Below, piece after piece: positions 44,101 to 53,683 of a stretch of DNA of 64,000 nucleotides. The translations under genes and the position numbers were made by a program. The notes under the pieces are model-generated. The model did no database searches. It was not told the DNA's origin and was given only the letters and a program-made list of their open reading frames with translations. Position 1 is the first letter of the stretch, and each line of letters opens with the position of its first letter. The DNA comes from Emticicia aquatilis (GTDB lineage Bacteria; Bacteroidota; Bacteroidia; Cytophagales; Spirosomataceae). The stretch spans positions 62,001-126,000 of the forward strand of contig NZ_BMKK01000002.1 of NCBI RefSeq assembly GCF_014644295.1. Direction: 5' to 3'.

Positions 44101-45204
44101 TTATCTTACCTCAACTCTCACGGTTTTTTCACCAGAAGCATTTCTGATGGCTACTTGACGAGCCAATGCTTCCGCTGCATTTTTGAATGCTTCGCTTACG
44201 ATTGGTGTCTCGTCCATCATCACTGGGCGACCATCATCTCCACCTTCACGGATGCTTTGTACAATCGGAATTTGTCCCAAAAGTGGCACATTAAGTTTTT
44301 CGGCCATGTTTTTACCGCCGTCTTTCCCAAATAAATAATATTTATTGTCGGGCAGTTCGGCAGGAGTGAAGTATGCCATATTTTCAACAATACCTAAGAT
44401 TGGCACATTGATTTGTTGTTGGCGGAACATTGAAGCTCCTTTCGTTACGTCGGCCAAAGCTACTTTTTGTGGTGTTGTTACTACCACTGCTCCTGTCAAA
44501 GGCACAGTTTGTACCAATGTTAGGTGAATATCGCTTGTACCTGGCGGAAGGTCAATCAAAATATAATCTAACTCGCCCCAATCAACATCACCGAAGAACT
44601 GACGTAAGGCTTGACTGGCCATTGGCCCACGCCACACTACCGCACTATCGGCTGGAGTAAGGAAACCAATCGAAATCATTTTGATGCCGTATTGCATGAT
44701 TGGTGTAATCATATTTTTGCCATCTTTTTGAGTAATGAGTGGTTGCATATTTTCAGCCCCAAACATTATGGGAATCGAAGGCCCCGAAATATCGGCATCA
44801 ATGATACCAACTTTTGCACCTGATTTTTTGAGGGCCATTGCCAAATTTACGGTCACAGTCGATTTTCCGACGCCACCTTTCCCCGACGATATAGCAATGA
44901 TATTTTTTACACCTGCCAAAACTGGAGCATTATTACGAATCGATGTAACATCGGCCGTCATGTTTACCGTTACTTTTACATCAGGATTGAGGTGTGTATG
45001 AATGGCTTCGGTACAATTTTTCTTGATGAGTTCTTTCAGTGGGCAAGCTGGCGTTGTAAGCACTACCGTGAAAGTAACTTGATTGACACCGACCTCAATG
45101 TCACGAATCATGTTGAGCGTAACGAGGTCTTTTTTTAAATCTGGCTCCTCAACTGTGCTGAGGGCTTGTAGCACTTTTTCTTTCGTGATGGTTAGTTCTC
45201 CCAT
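44101..45204 (-). CDS. Mrp/NBP35 (ApbC) Fe-S carrier ATPase
   Basis: 367 residues. An N-terminal DUF59/MIP18-type domain (about 1-85: EEPDLKKDLVTLNMIRDIEV, TPACPLKELI) is fused to a P-loop ATPase with GKGGVGKST (108-116), DADISGPS, and VENMAYFTP, where the usual C-terminal CxxC is not seen in this block. Mrp proteins hold a 4Fe-4S cluster at the dimer interface and pass it to apoproteins. With nifU downstream, it forms a likely Fe-S maturation pair. ATG start. Confidence 0.93.
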   Translation of the reverse strand: MGELTITKEKVLQALSTVEEPDLKKDLVTLNMIRDIEVGVNQVTFTVVLTTPACPLKELIKKNCTEAIHTHLNPDVKVTVNMTADVTSIRNNAPVLAGVKNIIAISSGKGGVGKSTVTVNLAMALKKSGAKVGIIDADISGPSIPIMFGAENMQPLITQKDGKNMITPIMQYGIKMISIGFLTPADSAVVWRGPMASQALRQFFGDVDWGELDYILIDLPPGTSDIHLTLVQTVPLTGAVVVTTPQKVALADVTKGASMFRQQQINVPILGIVENMAYFTPAELPDNKYYLFGKDGGKNMAEKLNVPLLGQIPIVQSIREGGDDGRPVMMDETPIVSEAFKNAAEALARQVAIRNASGEKTVRVEVR

Positions 45205-45222
45205 TATTGTTGTTGTACATCG

Positions 45223-45241
45223 AGCAAGTCAGAAACTTGCT
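45223..45241. repeat. Hairpin AGCAAGT-CAGAA-ACTTGCT
   Basis: Seven-base perfect stem between mrp and the DUF2071 gene, with TGTACATCG and TGTACGAG flanks. It shares CAAGT..ACTTG with the hairpins at 31807-31829 and 35281-35299. Confidence 0.55.
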
Positions 45242-45249
45242 GTACGAGT

Positions 45250-45969
45250 CTAAATTATTACTTTTCCTTTAAAAACCGCTACTTCTGAGCCTTCGGCTAA
45301 AAGCACCGATGTGGGTGATGTATCTTTTAAAAAAGCGAAATCTTGGCCATAAAGTTCCTCAAAATTACATAAGATTTGCGAGTTCTTCACACGATGTACG
45401 TTCCATCTTGAGTGTTGTACTTGATACTCATTGGTTTTATTGGCCGAATAGCCCGCATAGCCCCAATAATGTTCGGTGATGAATTCTTCTTCACTACCCA
45501 CATGGATAGGCTCGGTTGCATTTTCGGCTTCTACTTCGATGTGATTCCAACCCGAATCTGACTTCCACGAATATTTTACAAAGAGTTGATTATCAGTGGC
45601 TTTAATTTCGTGTTTACAGGGATGTGTTGCGTAGTTTTCTTTGTAAAGTGTATTTGCCACGAATGTAATCATGGCTTTTGGCACAATTTCTTTGATAAAA
45701 ACCACACCTCGTTTCCATTCTCCATTATCGTTGTAGCGAACGTAGAAACGAAGATTCACTTCATCGAAATTGGTATGAAACGGGAATTTTATCCCTAAAA
45801 CTTGGGTTTCGAGAAACTGAAAACCTACTAAACTGGCGTAGCATCGACCATTCCAGAAATCAAGTTCGGTTTTGTACGGTACGTATTTCTCTAAGATTTT
45901 GGGTGGAACTTCGTAGTTTGCCATTACGAGCTTGCTCCAATGGGCTTTCAGAAAGGTTTTACCGAACAT
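45250..45969 (-). CDS. DUF2071 (YqjF-like) family protein
   Basis: 239 residues with the family pattern at the N-terminus (FLKAHWSKLVMANYEVPPKILEKYVP) and FWNGRCYASLVGFQF, then KRGVVFIKEIVPKAMITF and the core EHYWGYAGYSANKTNEYQVQHSRW. The fold is acetoacetate-decarboxylase-like; no reaction is established. It is the first gene of a possible DUF2071-mrp-nifU transcript. Confidence 0.87.
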   Translation of the reverse strand: MFGKTFLKAHWSKLVMANYEVPPKILEKYVPYKTELDFWNGRCYASLVGFQFLETQVLGIKFPFHTNFDEVNLRFYVRYNDNGEWKRGVVFIKEIVPKAMITFVANTLYKENYATHPCKHEIKATDNQLFVKYSWKSDSGWNHIEVEAENATEPIHVGSEEEFITEHYWGYAGYSANKTNEYQVQHSRWNVHRVKNSQILCNFEELYGQDFAFLKDTSPTSVLLAEGSEVAVFKGKVII

Positions 45970-46055
45970 ATTTTTATCTGAGTTAGAGATTTGATAAGGC
46001 TGCTAATCGTCGTGCTGTTAATAAAGTTATCAAATCATTACACCTATAAAACGCA

Positions 46056-46085
46056 AAAATCAGTGTGAATGTTCACACTGATTTT
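46056..46085 (-). terminator. Rho-independent terminator of the GSCFA gene
   Basis: A perfect 14-base stem (AAAATCAGTGTGAA / TTCACACTGATTTT) with a two-base loop, followed by T residues on the minus strand, 19 bases after the GSCFA stop. The GTGTGAA-TTCACAC core is CRP-like, but the spacing is wrong for a CRP site. Confidence 0.8.
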
Positions 46086-46103
46086 GCAATGAATTTATAT
46101 GTT

Positions 46104-47084
46104 TTACGCTGCAATGAGTTGCGAACGTACGATTTCAATTTCGTTGGATACATCAATTTTTTTGCTCAGAACATCCAACTTTTCAAGTAAATCGGTTAAA
46201 AATTTCTGATGTGCTGGAGTATCGGTCTGAATCGGGCGGTGATTGAGCGACATCTTTACTTTATTCCATTCTTTCAGAAAACCATTGAGGTCTTCGGTGA
46301 AATAAGTATTGGCAAATTTCTCAAAAATGTATTGTTCGGCTTGTTCGTTAGGGTGAATCATGTCGGCTTTGTAGAAACGATAGTCTCGTAGGTCGTCCAT
46401 CATGATTTCGTAACTTGGGAAGTAATGCACATCGTTGAAATCTTGTTCGAGATGATAACAGGCTGTGCGTAAAATGCTTTTACTGACCGAGTTAAGCTGT
46501 AAAGTCTCACGGGTGTGGCGTACGGGGCTTACTGTCAATAAAATCTTTATTTTATTATTTTGCATCTTGAGTGCTTCGTACATCGAACGGAAACGCAGGA
46601 TGATTTCCTTGACGTTTAGCATTTCTTTTTTGAAGTTAGATGCGGGAGTTTTGTGGCAATTAGAAACAATTTGACTGTTTTCTTTGAGTTGATAAACAAT
46701 CGACGAACCAAGCGTAATGACCAAAAAATTAGCTTTACGCAAAAATTGGTTTACTTTTCTGTGTGTAAGGTTAAGTTCTCGTTCGAGTTCTTCCTTTGAA
46801 TGAGCATAAAATTTCGAGTGGAAATCATAATGTTGCCAAATACCGTTATTTTCGAGCATTAAGTGCTTAAAAACTGGTTGATTTTGCAAACTATGGCTTA
46901 TCAATTTAAAAATTGAAGAGGGGTTAAATACAGTCCCATAAGGATTACAGAGACATTGTAATTTGTTATCAGTTAGCTGACCTCCTATGACCTCGGAAAA
47001 ACACGAACCAACGGTCATAATCTTAGAGTCAGTGCTGATTTTGAAGCGAGCTGGAGCCACTTCAATTTCAGTACGAAATTCCAT
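46104..47084 (-). CDS. GSCFA-domain protein
   Basis: 326 residues, named by the motif GSCFS (26-30) in SKIMTVGSCFSEVIGGQL. LLTVSPVRHTRETLQLN and the later ADMIHPNEQAEQYIF (H near the C-terminus) are the other family blocks. GSCFA proteins belong to the SGNH hydrolase-like group, so an esterase or acetyl-transfer role at a glycan is likely but unproved. It is cytosolic by sequence (no signal). ATG start. Confidence 0.9.
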   Translation of the reverse strand: MEFRTEIEVAPARFKISTDSKIMTVGSCFSEVIGGQLTDNKLQCLCNPYGTVFNPSSIFKLISHSLQNQPVFKHLMLENNGIWQHYDFHSKFYAHSKEELERELNLTHRKVNQFLRKANFLVITLGSSIVYQLKENSQIVSNCHKTPASNFKKEMLNVKEIILRFRSMYEALKMQNNKIKILLTVSPVRHTRETLQLNSVSKSILRTACYHLEQDFNDVHYFPSYEIMMDDLRDYRFYKADMIHPNEQAEQYIFEKFANTYFTEDLNGFLKEWNKVKMSLNHRPIQTDTPAHQKFLTDLLEKLDVLSKKIDVSNEIEIVRSQLIAA

Positions 47085-47305
47085 TTTGCTTCTTTTTAGG
47101 GGTTAGTTTATAGGAACTATTAATTGATTGATTATCAATAGTTTGCGAAAGTAAATCTAACATTTTATACTTCCAAGATATTTCGCAAAAAAATGTTATT
47201 TGCAACATTTTGATTTAGCCTACCCAAGAAAAGTACAATAAAAAAAAGAAGAAGTATTATTTTTTTATAAAAATACACTTCCTCTCTTGCAAAATGTGAC
47301 AAACG

Positions 47306-48751
47306 TTATTTTAGAAATTCCTTCACCTCGGCATTGCGTTTTACCACGTGTGCTTTTAGGCTATTTAGCTCATTATCAAAATCTTCCAGCTTATTGAGGT
47401 GTGAGAAAGGCTTCTGTTCCTTGGCTACTGCCGAGGCAATCAATTGATGATTTTTATCAAAAAGTGCCGACATTTTTTCGGGAGTGAATACGTTTTCAGT
47501 AAACTCTTTTACGTAATTTTTATATTTGGCAAAATATACCTCATCATCAGCTATGAAGCGAATCAAAGGCCAGTTTTTACTTGCTTCTTTGAGCGATAAC
47601 GAAATACTACGCCCCATTGGACCGCCACCCATTGGAGGTGGGCCAAAACCAAATCCATCTGGCATTTTAGAATTTTTGCTTTGTAGGCTGTTTGGTGGTC
47701 TCATGCCTTCAGGAGCTTCCATTTTTAGTCCAAGTGCTTGGTCATGGTCCCACGGAATCCATGTTAGTTTTTGGGTAGGAGAGTTGTACAGATAAAAATT
47801 ATGAGCCATTGCTCCGTAGCTGTCCCAATTTACGATGGTGGTGTTTACGGCCAAGTATTTCAAGAAATGCTCTATGTTGAAGGTCTTTTCTAAATCTGCT
47901 CGCCACTGTGCCGCATTAGTTGTACGTTCTGTGCTATTGAGTGTTTTTACAAATGCCTCAACATCAGACCAATCGGCTTTTTTCTTATTATTTTTTTTAT
48001 CGAATTGCTCTTTTTTAAATTTCGTAAAATTCGATTCTGGTTTATAAATATTGCCCGAATCCTCGCCAAATTGACTTTTAATCATGGTATCGTCAATTAC
48101 CTCGGTGAGTGTATAAACCCCACAATATTTTTTTCCTTGGCCAAAATCAATGTAGATTTTATAGAAAGCAGTTTGGGCGGCAGGAATTCCTGCTTCTCGG
48201 AAAATATCGGCCGCTACTTTTTCTCGAATCAACGATTTGTCACTCATTGCAGGCGAAAAAGCTAATTCTTGAAAACCATATAGTTTTCGCTTCTTTTTAT
48301 CTTTTTCAAATTTTCCGAAATCTAATCGAAAGGGTAATTTGTAAACGCCTTTTCCCCAAGTCATCATTAGGCTTGAGTTGCCTTTGAGTCTAAATGCAAC
48401 TTTTGGGTAGGTTTTTCCCTTGAATCTTATCGATGCTTGTACGTAATCGGGTTCGCCCTTGCCAAAATTCATCATCGGAGGGCCATCTTCAAAATTTGGT
48501 GGTGGCATTGGCGGCATCTTTCCTCGATTCGGAAAACCTCCCTCGCCAAAATCATTCCCAAATTTTGTTTTCATATCGGCCTTAATACTATCCCACTGAG
48601 CTTTCGTTAGGCTGATTTCGAGTGTATTTACTTTGTTTTGTGGAAAAACAATGGCGTAGTTGGGGTGCGGTTTAGGTGGATGATTTGCAAATAAATTTGC
48701 TCCAATCGCCGAAATAAAGATTAGGATACTTATTTTTAAGAGATTTTTCAT
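47306..48751 (-). CDS. Exported CotH kinase family protein
   Basis: 481 residues with a signal peptide (MKNLLKISILIFISAIGANLFA). The CotH pattern is visible: VAFRLKGNSSL, RLDFGKF with GFQELAFSPAMSD and SLIREKVAADIFREAGIP, then KYCGVYTLTEVIDDTMIKSQF, YLAVNTTIVNWDSYG and PWDHDQALGLK (the D of the catalytic WDxD-type motif). CotH proteins are atypical kinases that phosphorylate secreted proteins, first known from spore coats. The N-terminal insert is Pro/Gly/Met-rich (NRGKMPPMPPPNFEDGPPMM). It is divergent from the LytS kinase gene, and a shared operator is suspected. Confidence 0.9.
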   Translation of the reverse strand: MKNLLKISILIFISAIGANLFANHPPKPHPNYAIVFPQNKVNTLEISLTKAQWDSIKADMKTKFGNDFGEGGFPNRGKMPPMPPPNFEDGPPMMNFGKGEPDYVQASIRFKGKTYPKVAFRLKGNSSLMMTWGKGVYKLPFRLDFGKFEKDKKKRKLYGFQELAFSPAMSDKSLIREKVAADIFREAGIPAAQTAFYKIYIDFGQGKKYCGVYTLTEVIDDTMIKSQFGEDSGNIYKPESNFTKFKKEQFDKKNNKKKADWSDVEAFVKTLNSTERTTNAAQWRADLEKTFNIEHFLKYLAVNTTIVNWDSYGAMAHNFYLYNSPTQKLTWIPWDHDQALGLKMEAPEGMRPPNSLQSKNSKMPDGFGFGPPPMGGGPMGRSISLSLKEASKNWPLIRFIADDEVYFAKYKNYVKEFTENVFTPEKMSALFDKNHQLIASAVAKEQKPFSHLNKLEDFDNELNSLKAHVVKRNAEVKEFLK

Positions 48752-48817
48752 ATCAGTAAGCTATTTTTTGAGCTTTAGATGTACAAATAAGATGTAAGCT
48801 TGCTGAGAAATCGGGTA

Positions 48818-48897
48818 GTGTAGAAGCGTAATTTATTTGTGTAGATGAAGCTATGGAAGAAAATTAACTCTACACAAATGCTGTTTTGCTCTACACA
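48818..48897. promoter_or_regulatory. Repeated TGTGTAGA/TCTACACA motif in the divergent CotH-LytS region
   Basis: ATTTGTGTAGA at 48835-48845 is an exact inverted match of TCTACACAAAT at 48869-48879. TCTACACA occurs again at 48890-48897 and the related GTGTAGA at 48818-48824. The cluster sits between the divergent CotH and LytS genes, where a LytTR regulator would bind. The same octamer occurs before the TonB receptor gene at 50812-50819. Confidence 0.5.
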
Positions 48898-48974
48898 GTA
48901 GCAGATTTTTGTGGTTTTTTCACAATATCTGACTTGTTTGCCGTTGTTTTGGGCAAAGTTTAAGCAAAATTGTA

Positions 48975-50057
48975 ATGAATACTCTCAAACGATATTCGAT
49001 ATGGCTACACATCATTGGCTGGATAATCTTTAGTATTATTCCGTTGATGGCCTTTCCGTTTAGCAATATTTTTTCATTTCCTAATTTCAATATTTTTGTC
49101 TTACCGCAATTATTTAGTACAGTTTTATTGATAATTGTATTTTATGTTAATCTTCATATCATTACGCCCAATTATCTGAACTCTAAAAAAAGTTGGTACT
49201 TTTTAGGCTTCTTTCTGTTGGGTCTTTGCCTTGTATTGGTTTTAAATTCGGTAGCTTTTGAAGTTTTCTTTAAGCCTCATTTTAAACAATTTCCTTTCCC
49301 CAAAATGCCACCAAGGTTTGATAGCGGAAGACCTAAACCACCATCTATGGTTTTTAATCCAAGGTTTTTTGGTATATTTTTTTCTTATTTATTATCGGTA
49401 ATTGCCAGTTCAATGTTGGCATTGGTGTACGAACGCACGCGTAGTAAAGAAGAAAATCAACAAATATTATTAGAGAAAACTGCGGCTGAATTAGCCGTTT
49501 TAAAACTTCAAGTGAGTCCGCATTTTTTGTTTAACACCCTCAATAATATTCGTTGGTTGGCTCGTCAGAAATCTGAAAAAACCGAAGATGCTGTGGTGAA
49601 ATTATCACAGCTTTTGCGGTACATGATTTATCAATCAAGTAATGACAAAGTAGCTTTAGAGCAAGAAATTGAGCATTTGAGAAACTACATTGACCTTCAG
49701 AAAATGCGACTTACTGAGAAGAATTCGGTGGATTTTATTTGTGAGGGTGATACTTCTCAGATAGTGATTGAGCCACTTTTATTTATTCCATTCGTTGAAA
49801 ACGCCTTCAAATACGGCCTACATAACCAAGAAAAAAGCGATATTTCGATAGGAATTAGGGTGGCTAAAAACGAACTTTGGTTCTATTCAGAAAATATGAT
49901 TCATGGCTCAAATATGCCCGAAACAAGCGAAAACTCTGGCATTGGGATTCAGAATGTAGAGCGACGTTTGGCTTTGCATTACCCCGAATTACATGAATTA
50001 CTAATCAGAGAATATGAAGGGAAATTTAGGGTAGATTTAAAAATAAAACTTGCGTGA
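48975..50057 (+). CDS. LytS-type (His_kinase PF06580) membrane sensor kinase
   Basis: 360 residues. Four hydrophobic segments (about 10-40, 45-65, 75-100, 125-150) form the membrane sensor. The cytosolic core starts with LKLQVSPHFLFNTLNN (His183), the invariant box of PF06580, followed by KLSQLLRYMIYQ and HLRNYIDLQKMRL. The ATPase part has FIPFVENAFKYGLHNQ and SGIGIQNVERRLALHY. It overlaps the LytTR regulator start by one base, so it is its cognate kinase. Confidence 0.93.
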   Translation: MNTLKRYSIWLHIIGWIIFSIIPLMAFPFSNIFSFPNFNIFVLPQLFSTVLLIIVFYVNLHIITPNYLNSKKSWYFLGFFLLGLCLVLVLNSVAFEVFFKPHFKQFPFPKMPPRFDSGRPKPPSMVFNPRFFGIFFSYLLSVIASSMLALVYERTRSKEENQQILLEKTAAELAVLKLQVSPHFLFNTLNNIRWLARQKSEKTEDAVVKLSQLLRYMIYQSSNDKVALEQEIEHLRNYIDLQKMRLTEKNSVDFICEGDTSQIVIEPLLFIPFVENAFKYGLHNQEKSDISIGIRVAKNELWFYSENMIHGSNMPETSENSGIGIQNVERRLALHYPELHELLIREYEGKFRVDLKIKLA

Positions 50058-50779
50058 TGTCGAAGATAAATTGTATTGCTATTGATGATGAGCCATTTGC
50101 TTTAGAAATCATGGCCGATGATATTCAGAAAATTACTTTTTTGAATTTGATTGGCACATTTTCAAATCCTCTCGATGCTTGGGAAATAATAAAGCAAGGC
50201 AAAGTAGATTTGATTTTCTTGGATATTCAGATGCCTGTCATTACAGGTACACAGTTTCTACGCAGTTTGCCTACGCCACCGATGGTTGTTTTCACAACCG
50301 CTTATCAGCAATATGCACTCGAAGGTTATGACTTGGACGTGATTGATTATCTACTCAAACCCATTCCTTTTGACCGATTATTAAAAGCCTGTAATAAAGC
50401 CGAAGAATTATTTAGACTTCGACGAAAAGACAAGGAGGCTCATTTGGTGCCAGTTCCCGGAGAAAATGAGGCCTTTTTTGTGTTTTCTGAGTATAAACAA
50501 ATTAAGATTTTATTCGATGATGTAGAGTACGTTGAGGGGCTAAAAGATTATGTAAAAATCTATGTTCGAACGCAACAAAAGCCAATTCTGACTCGTCAAA
50601 ACCTTAAAATGATGGAATCAAAACTTGCGAAACAAAGGTTTTGTAGGGTGCATCATTCGTATATTGTGGCACTTGATAAAATCACGGCTTTTCAGAAAAC
50701 GAAATTGCTTATTGGAAAAAAAGACATTCCAATTGGTAAGAAATTTGCCGAACTTTTTGAGCAACAATATCATCCTTAA
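50057..50779 (+). CDS. LytTR-family response regulator
   Basis: 240 residues from the ATG at 50057 (one-base overlap with the kinase stop; the longest frame starts three bases earlier with GTG). The receiver has D10-D11, phosphoacceptor D56 in LIFLDIQMP, T in VVFTTAY and the LLKP lysine. The LytTR domain follows (KIYVRTQQKPILTRQNLKMM, RFCRVHHSYIVALDKI). Its likely targets are the CotH-LytS divergent region and the TonB receptor promoter, both with the TCTACACA octamer. Confidence 0.93.
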   Translation: MSKINCIAIDDEPFALEIMADDIQKITFLNLIGTFSNPLDAWEIIKQGKVDLIFLDIQMPVITGTQFLRSLPTPPMVVFTTAYQQYALEGYDLDVIDYLLKPIPFDRLLKACNKAEELFRLRRKDKEAHLVPVPGENEAFFVFSEYKQIKILFDDVEYVEGLKDYVKIYVRTQQKPILTRQNLKMMESKLAKQRFCRVHHSYIVALDKITAFQKTKLLIGKKDIPIGKKFAELFEQQYHP

Positions 50780-50811
50780 TCTTTCACGTATAGACACAAT
50801 GTATTAAAGTT

Positions 50812-50819
50812 TCTACACA
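50812..50819. promoter_or_regulatory. TCTACACA octamer before the TonB receptor gene
   Basis: An exact copy of the octamer found at 48869-48897 lies 71 bases upstream of the TonB receptor start. A near variant (TAGACACA) lies about 20 bases before it. It is a candidate LytTR operator, not a demonstrated one. Confidence 0.4.
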
Positions 50820-50889
50820 TTTTTTAATCTGAGCATCTACTTTGAAATCTTCCACGTCTATCTAATTAAATCAAACATAGACGCCCATA

Positions 50890-53631
50890 ATGAAAAGATT
50901 TCTTCTTTCTTCCTTATTTATTTTAAGCTTTTTGTCGCACTATCTTCAAGCCCAAGAGGCACCCAAATTGGCTGAAGAAAACAAAAAAATCATCAAAGAT
51001 GAGTTTTACAATAATATTCCTATGCCTGCAGTTTTATCAGACTTAGAGAAAAAATATTCGTTGAAACTTCTCTACGATAAAGAAGCACTAAGAGAGTTTA
51101 GTGTTACGCATTGGTTCGAAAATCAGACAATCGAAACTGGCTTAAAATCAATTCTCAAGAAACTTCCGCTCAAATACTACATTGATGATAATGGTTTTGT
51201 GAATATTGTGGCCAAAACTATACGGGTTGAAACTTCGGTTGATAGACAGTTTAAGGGAAAAGCTGAAAAAACAAATTTTACGCTCATAGGTCGAGTTGTT
51301 GATATAAATAATGGCGAAAACTTACCTTTTGCATCTGTCTTAGTAAGAGGCACAACACTCGGAGGTCAAACCAATGTTGATGGGTATTTTACTTTACAAA
51401 AAGTGCCATCTGATACCGTAACGCTCGAAGTGAGTTACGTTGGGTATCGTACACGGAATTTTCACTTAAATCCAAAACTTGATGTAAATGACCTAAAAAT
51501 TGAGGTAGAACCTGCCGTTGATATGCTTGAAGAGGTTGTGGTTGAAGGCGAAAAAACAGAAGTTTTGAAAGCAAATGAGGTGGTGGGAATGATAAAAATG
51601 ACTCCCAGAAATATTGCCAAATTGCCAAATGTAGGTGAGCGTGACCCATTTCGTGCATTTCAGTTGATGCCAGGGGTTAGTGCTTCAAATGAATCTTCAT
51701 CAGGGCTTTACGTGCGTGGTGGAACACCCGACCAAACACTCGTACTTTATGATGGTTTCACTGTTTATCACGTTGACCACCTTTTTGGTTTCTTTTCAGC
51801 CTTTAATTACAACGCCATCAAAGATATTCAGCTTTACAAAGGTGGTTTTGATGCCAAATTTGGTGGTAGAATTTCAGCCGTTGCCGAAATCACGGGGAAA
51901 GATGGCAATAAGAAAGAATTTAATGCGGGAGTAGATTTGAGTTTGCTAAGCACGAATGCGTATATCGAAACACCGCTCGGTTCAAAGTTTACATTTTTAG
52001 TAGCAGCTCGTAGGTCGTATAAAGGCCCGTTGTATAATAAGTTATTTAAACGTTTTACGAGTGAAAATCAAACACAAACTCAACAGCAGCAAGGGCCTGG
52101 GGGCTTTCCAGGGGGTGGACGATTTGGGAGTTTTGCCACTACACAAACTGCCAGTTCGTATTTCTATGACCTCAATTCAAAACTAACTTATACGCCAACC
52201 AAGAAAGATATTATTTCGTTGAGTTTGTATAATGGAACTGATAATATGGATAATTCGGCCAGCTCAAATTTAGGTAATTTAGGTGGTTTTGGTGGAAGAA
52301 ATATTGGTTTGAATACCTCAAATACTGATGTGTCGAACTGGGGGAATTTGGGAGGAAGCTTAAAATGGTCGAGACGTTGGAGCGACAAGTTTTATAGTAA
52401 TTCATTGATTTGTTATTCAAACTATTACAGTACTCGTGATAATAGCCGAACTATTACCACGAATCGTGATGGCACCGAACGAGAACTAAAAATCGGACAG
52501 TTAGAAGATAATAATCTTAATGATTTTACCGCCAAGACTGATTTTGAGTGGAAGATGTTTAAAGATAATCAGTTAGATTTTGGCTTACAGTATACCAAAA
52601 ATGTTATTAAATATACTTATAGTCAGAACGATACAGTTTCAGTCTTGGACAGAAATGATAGGGGAGCAACGGCTACATTTTATGTGCAAGATAATGTAAA
52701 GCTTTTGGATGGTCGTTTGCATTTATTGCCAGGTGTGCGTATCACAAATTTTGATGTTACGAAGAAAAACTATATAGAACCTCGTTTTTCGGCCAATTAT
52801 AATATCACAAAGCAACTAAAATTAAAAGGAGCAGCAGGGGTATATTATCAGTTTGTGAAACAAATCAATCGTGAAGATATTTCGCAAGGAAACCGAAACT
52901 TTTGGATTCTTTCAAATGCGGAATCCTTGCCAGTTACTAAATCTAATCACTTGATTTTGGGTGGAAGTTATGAATTGCCAAATTATCTTTTTGATGTTGA
53001 GTTTTACCAAAAGAATAGTACGAATATTACAGAATATACCCTGCGTTTTGTACCGAAAGTGGGAAGAGGTTTGAGTGCCAGCGAAACATTTTTTAATGGT
53101 TCGGAGACAGTTCAAGGAGTGGATATTTTGATACAACGTAAATTCGGCGATTTTAATGGCTGGATAGGCTACACTTTAGCTGAGGCAAAACGAAACATCA
53201 CGGCTTTTTCGGATAAGGCGTATTATTCTGACCAAGATGTTAGGCATCAATTTAAGGTTATTGCGTCTTATAAATACAAAAGATGGGATTTAGCCGCTAC
53301 GTGGATTTACTCGTCGGGACGACCTTATACATCAATTTTGGGAGCGTACCAACTTACGCTTTTAGATGGCTCAGTTAAGAATTTTACAAATCCATCAGAT
53401 AAAAATGCTAATCGTTTCCCTGCCTATCATCGCATGGATATTTCGGCTACGTATAATTTTAGTTCACACTTTAATATCGGTTTCTCGATTTTCAATCTTT
53501 ATAATAGAAGCAATACTTGGTACAAACGTTTTCAGGTGATTACCGAAGATGATATTACGGCTTTACAAATTACGAATGTGAAGTATTTGGGCATTACACC
53601 AAACGTAACACTCAGTTGGAAATTAAGATAA
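50890..53631 (+). CDS. TonB-dependent outer-membrane receptor with STN-like and carboxypeptidase-like domains
   Basis: 913 residues with signal peptide (MKRFLLSSLFILSFLSHYLQAQ). An STN-like domain (about 35-105) may signal to the periplasm. A CarboxypepD_reg-like domain comes next (about 125-200: GRVVDINNGENLPFASVLV, NVDGYFTLQKVP), then the plug (TPRNIAKLPNVGERDPFRAF, GLYVRGGTPDQTLVLYDG) and a beta barrel ending VKYLGITPNVTLSWKLR. A Gly/Pro/Gln-rich loop occurs near 400-410. It imports a ligand using TonB energy. It is followed at 52 bases by a DUF4249 lipoprotein, the usual pair in Bacteroidetes. Confidence 0.93.
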   Translation: MKRFLLSSLFILSFLSHYLQAQEAPKLAEENKKIIKDEFYNNIPMPAVLSDLEKKYSLKLLYDKEALREFSVTHWFENQTIETGLKSILKKLPLKYYIDDNGFVNIVAKTIRVETSVDRQFKGKAEKTNFTLIGRVVDINNGENLPFASVLVRGTTLGGQTNVDGYFTLQKVPSDTVTLEVSYVGYRTRNFHLNPKLDVNDLKIEVEPAVDMLEEVVVEGEKTEVLKANEVVGMIKMTPRNIAKLPNVGERDPFRAFQLMPGVSASNESSSGLYVRGGTPDQTLVLYDGFTVYHVDHLFGFFSAFNYNAIKDIQLYKGGFDAKFGGRISAVAEITGKDGNKKEFNAGVDLSLLSTNAYIETPLGSKFTFLVAARRSYKGPLYNKLFKRFTSENQTQTQQQQGPGGFPGGGRFGSFATTQTASSYFYDLNSKLTYTPTKKDIISLSLYNGTDNMDNSASSNLGNLGGFGGRNIGLNTSNTDVSNWGNLGGSLKWSRRWSDKFYSNSLICYSNYYSTRDNSRTITTNRDGTERELKIGQLEDNNLNDFTAKTDFEWKMFKDNQLDFGLQYTKNVIKYTYSQNDTVSVLDRNDRGATATFYVQDNVKLLDGRLHLLPGVRITNFDVTKKNYIEPRFSANYNITKQLKLKGAAGVYYQFVKQINREDISQGNRNFWILSNAESLPVTKSNHLILGGSYELPNYLFDVEFYQKNSTNITEYTLRFVPKVGRGLSASETFFNGSETVQGVDILIQRKFGDFNGWIGYTLAEAKRNITAFSDKAYYSDQDVRHQFKVIASYKYKRWDLAATWIYSSGRPYTSILGAYQLTLLDGSVKNFTNPSDKNANRFPAYHRMDISATYNFSSHFNIGFSIFNLYNRSNTWYKRFQVITEDDITALQITNVKYLGITPNVTLSWKLR

Positions 53632-53683
53632 GTTAATCAATGACTGATTTTAGTTAGAGGTAGAAATTAATAAATGAAATAAG

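Noticed and set aside
46063-46078. CRP-like palindrome GTGTGAA-TG-TTCACAC
   Set aside because: It is the core of a 14-base terminator stem right after the GSCFA stop, and the half-site spacing is four rather than six bases.
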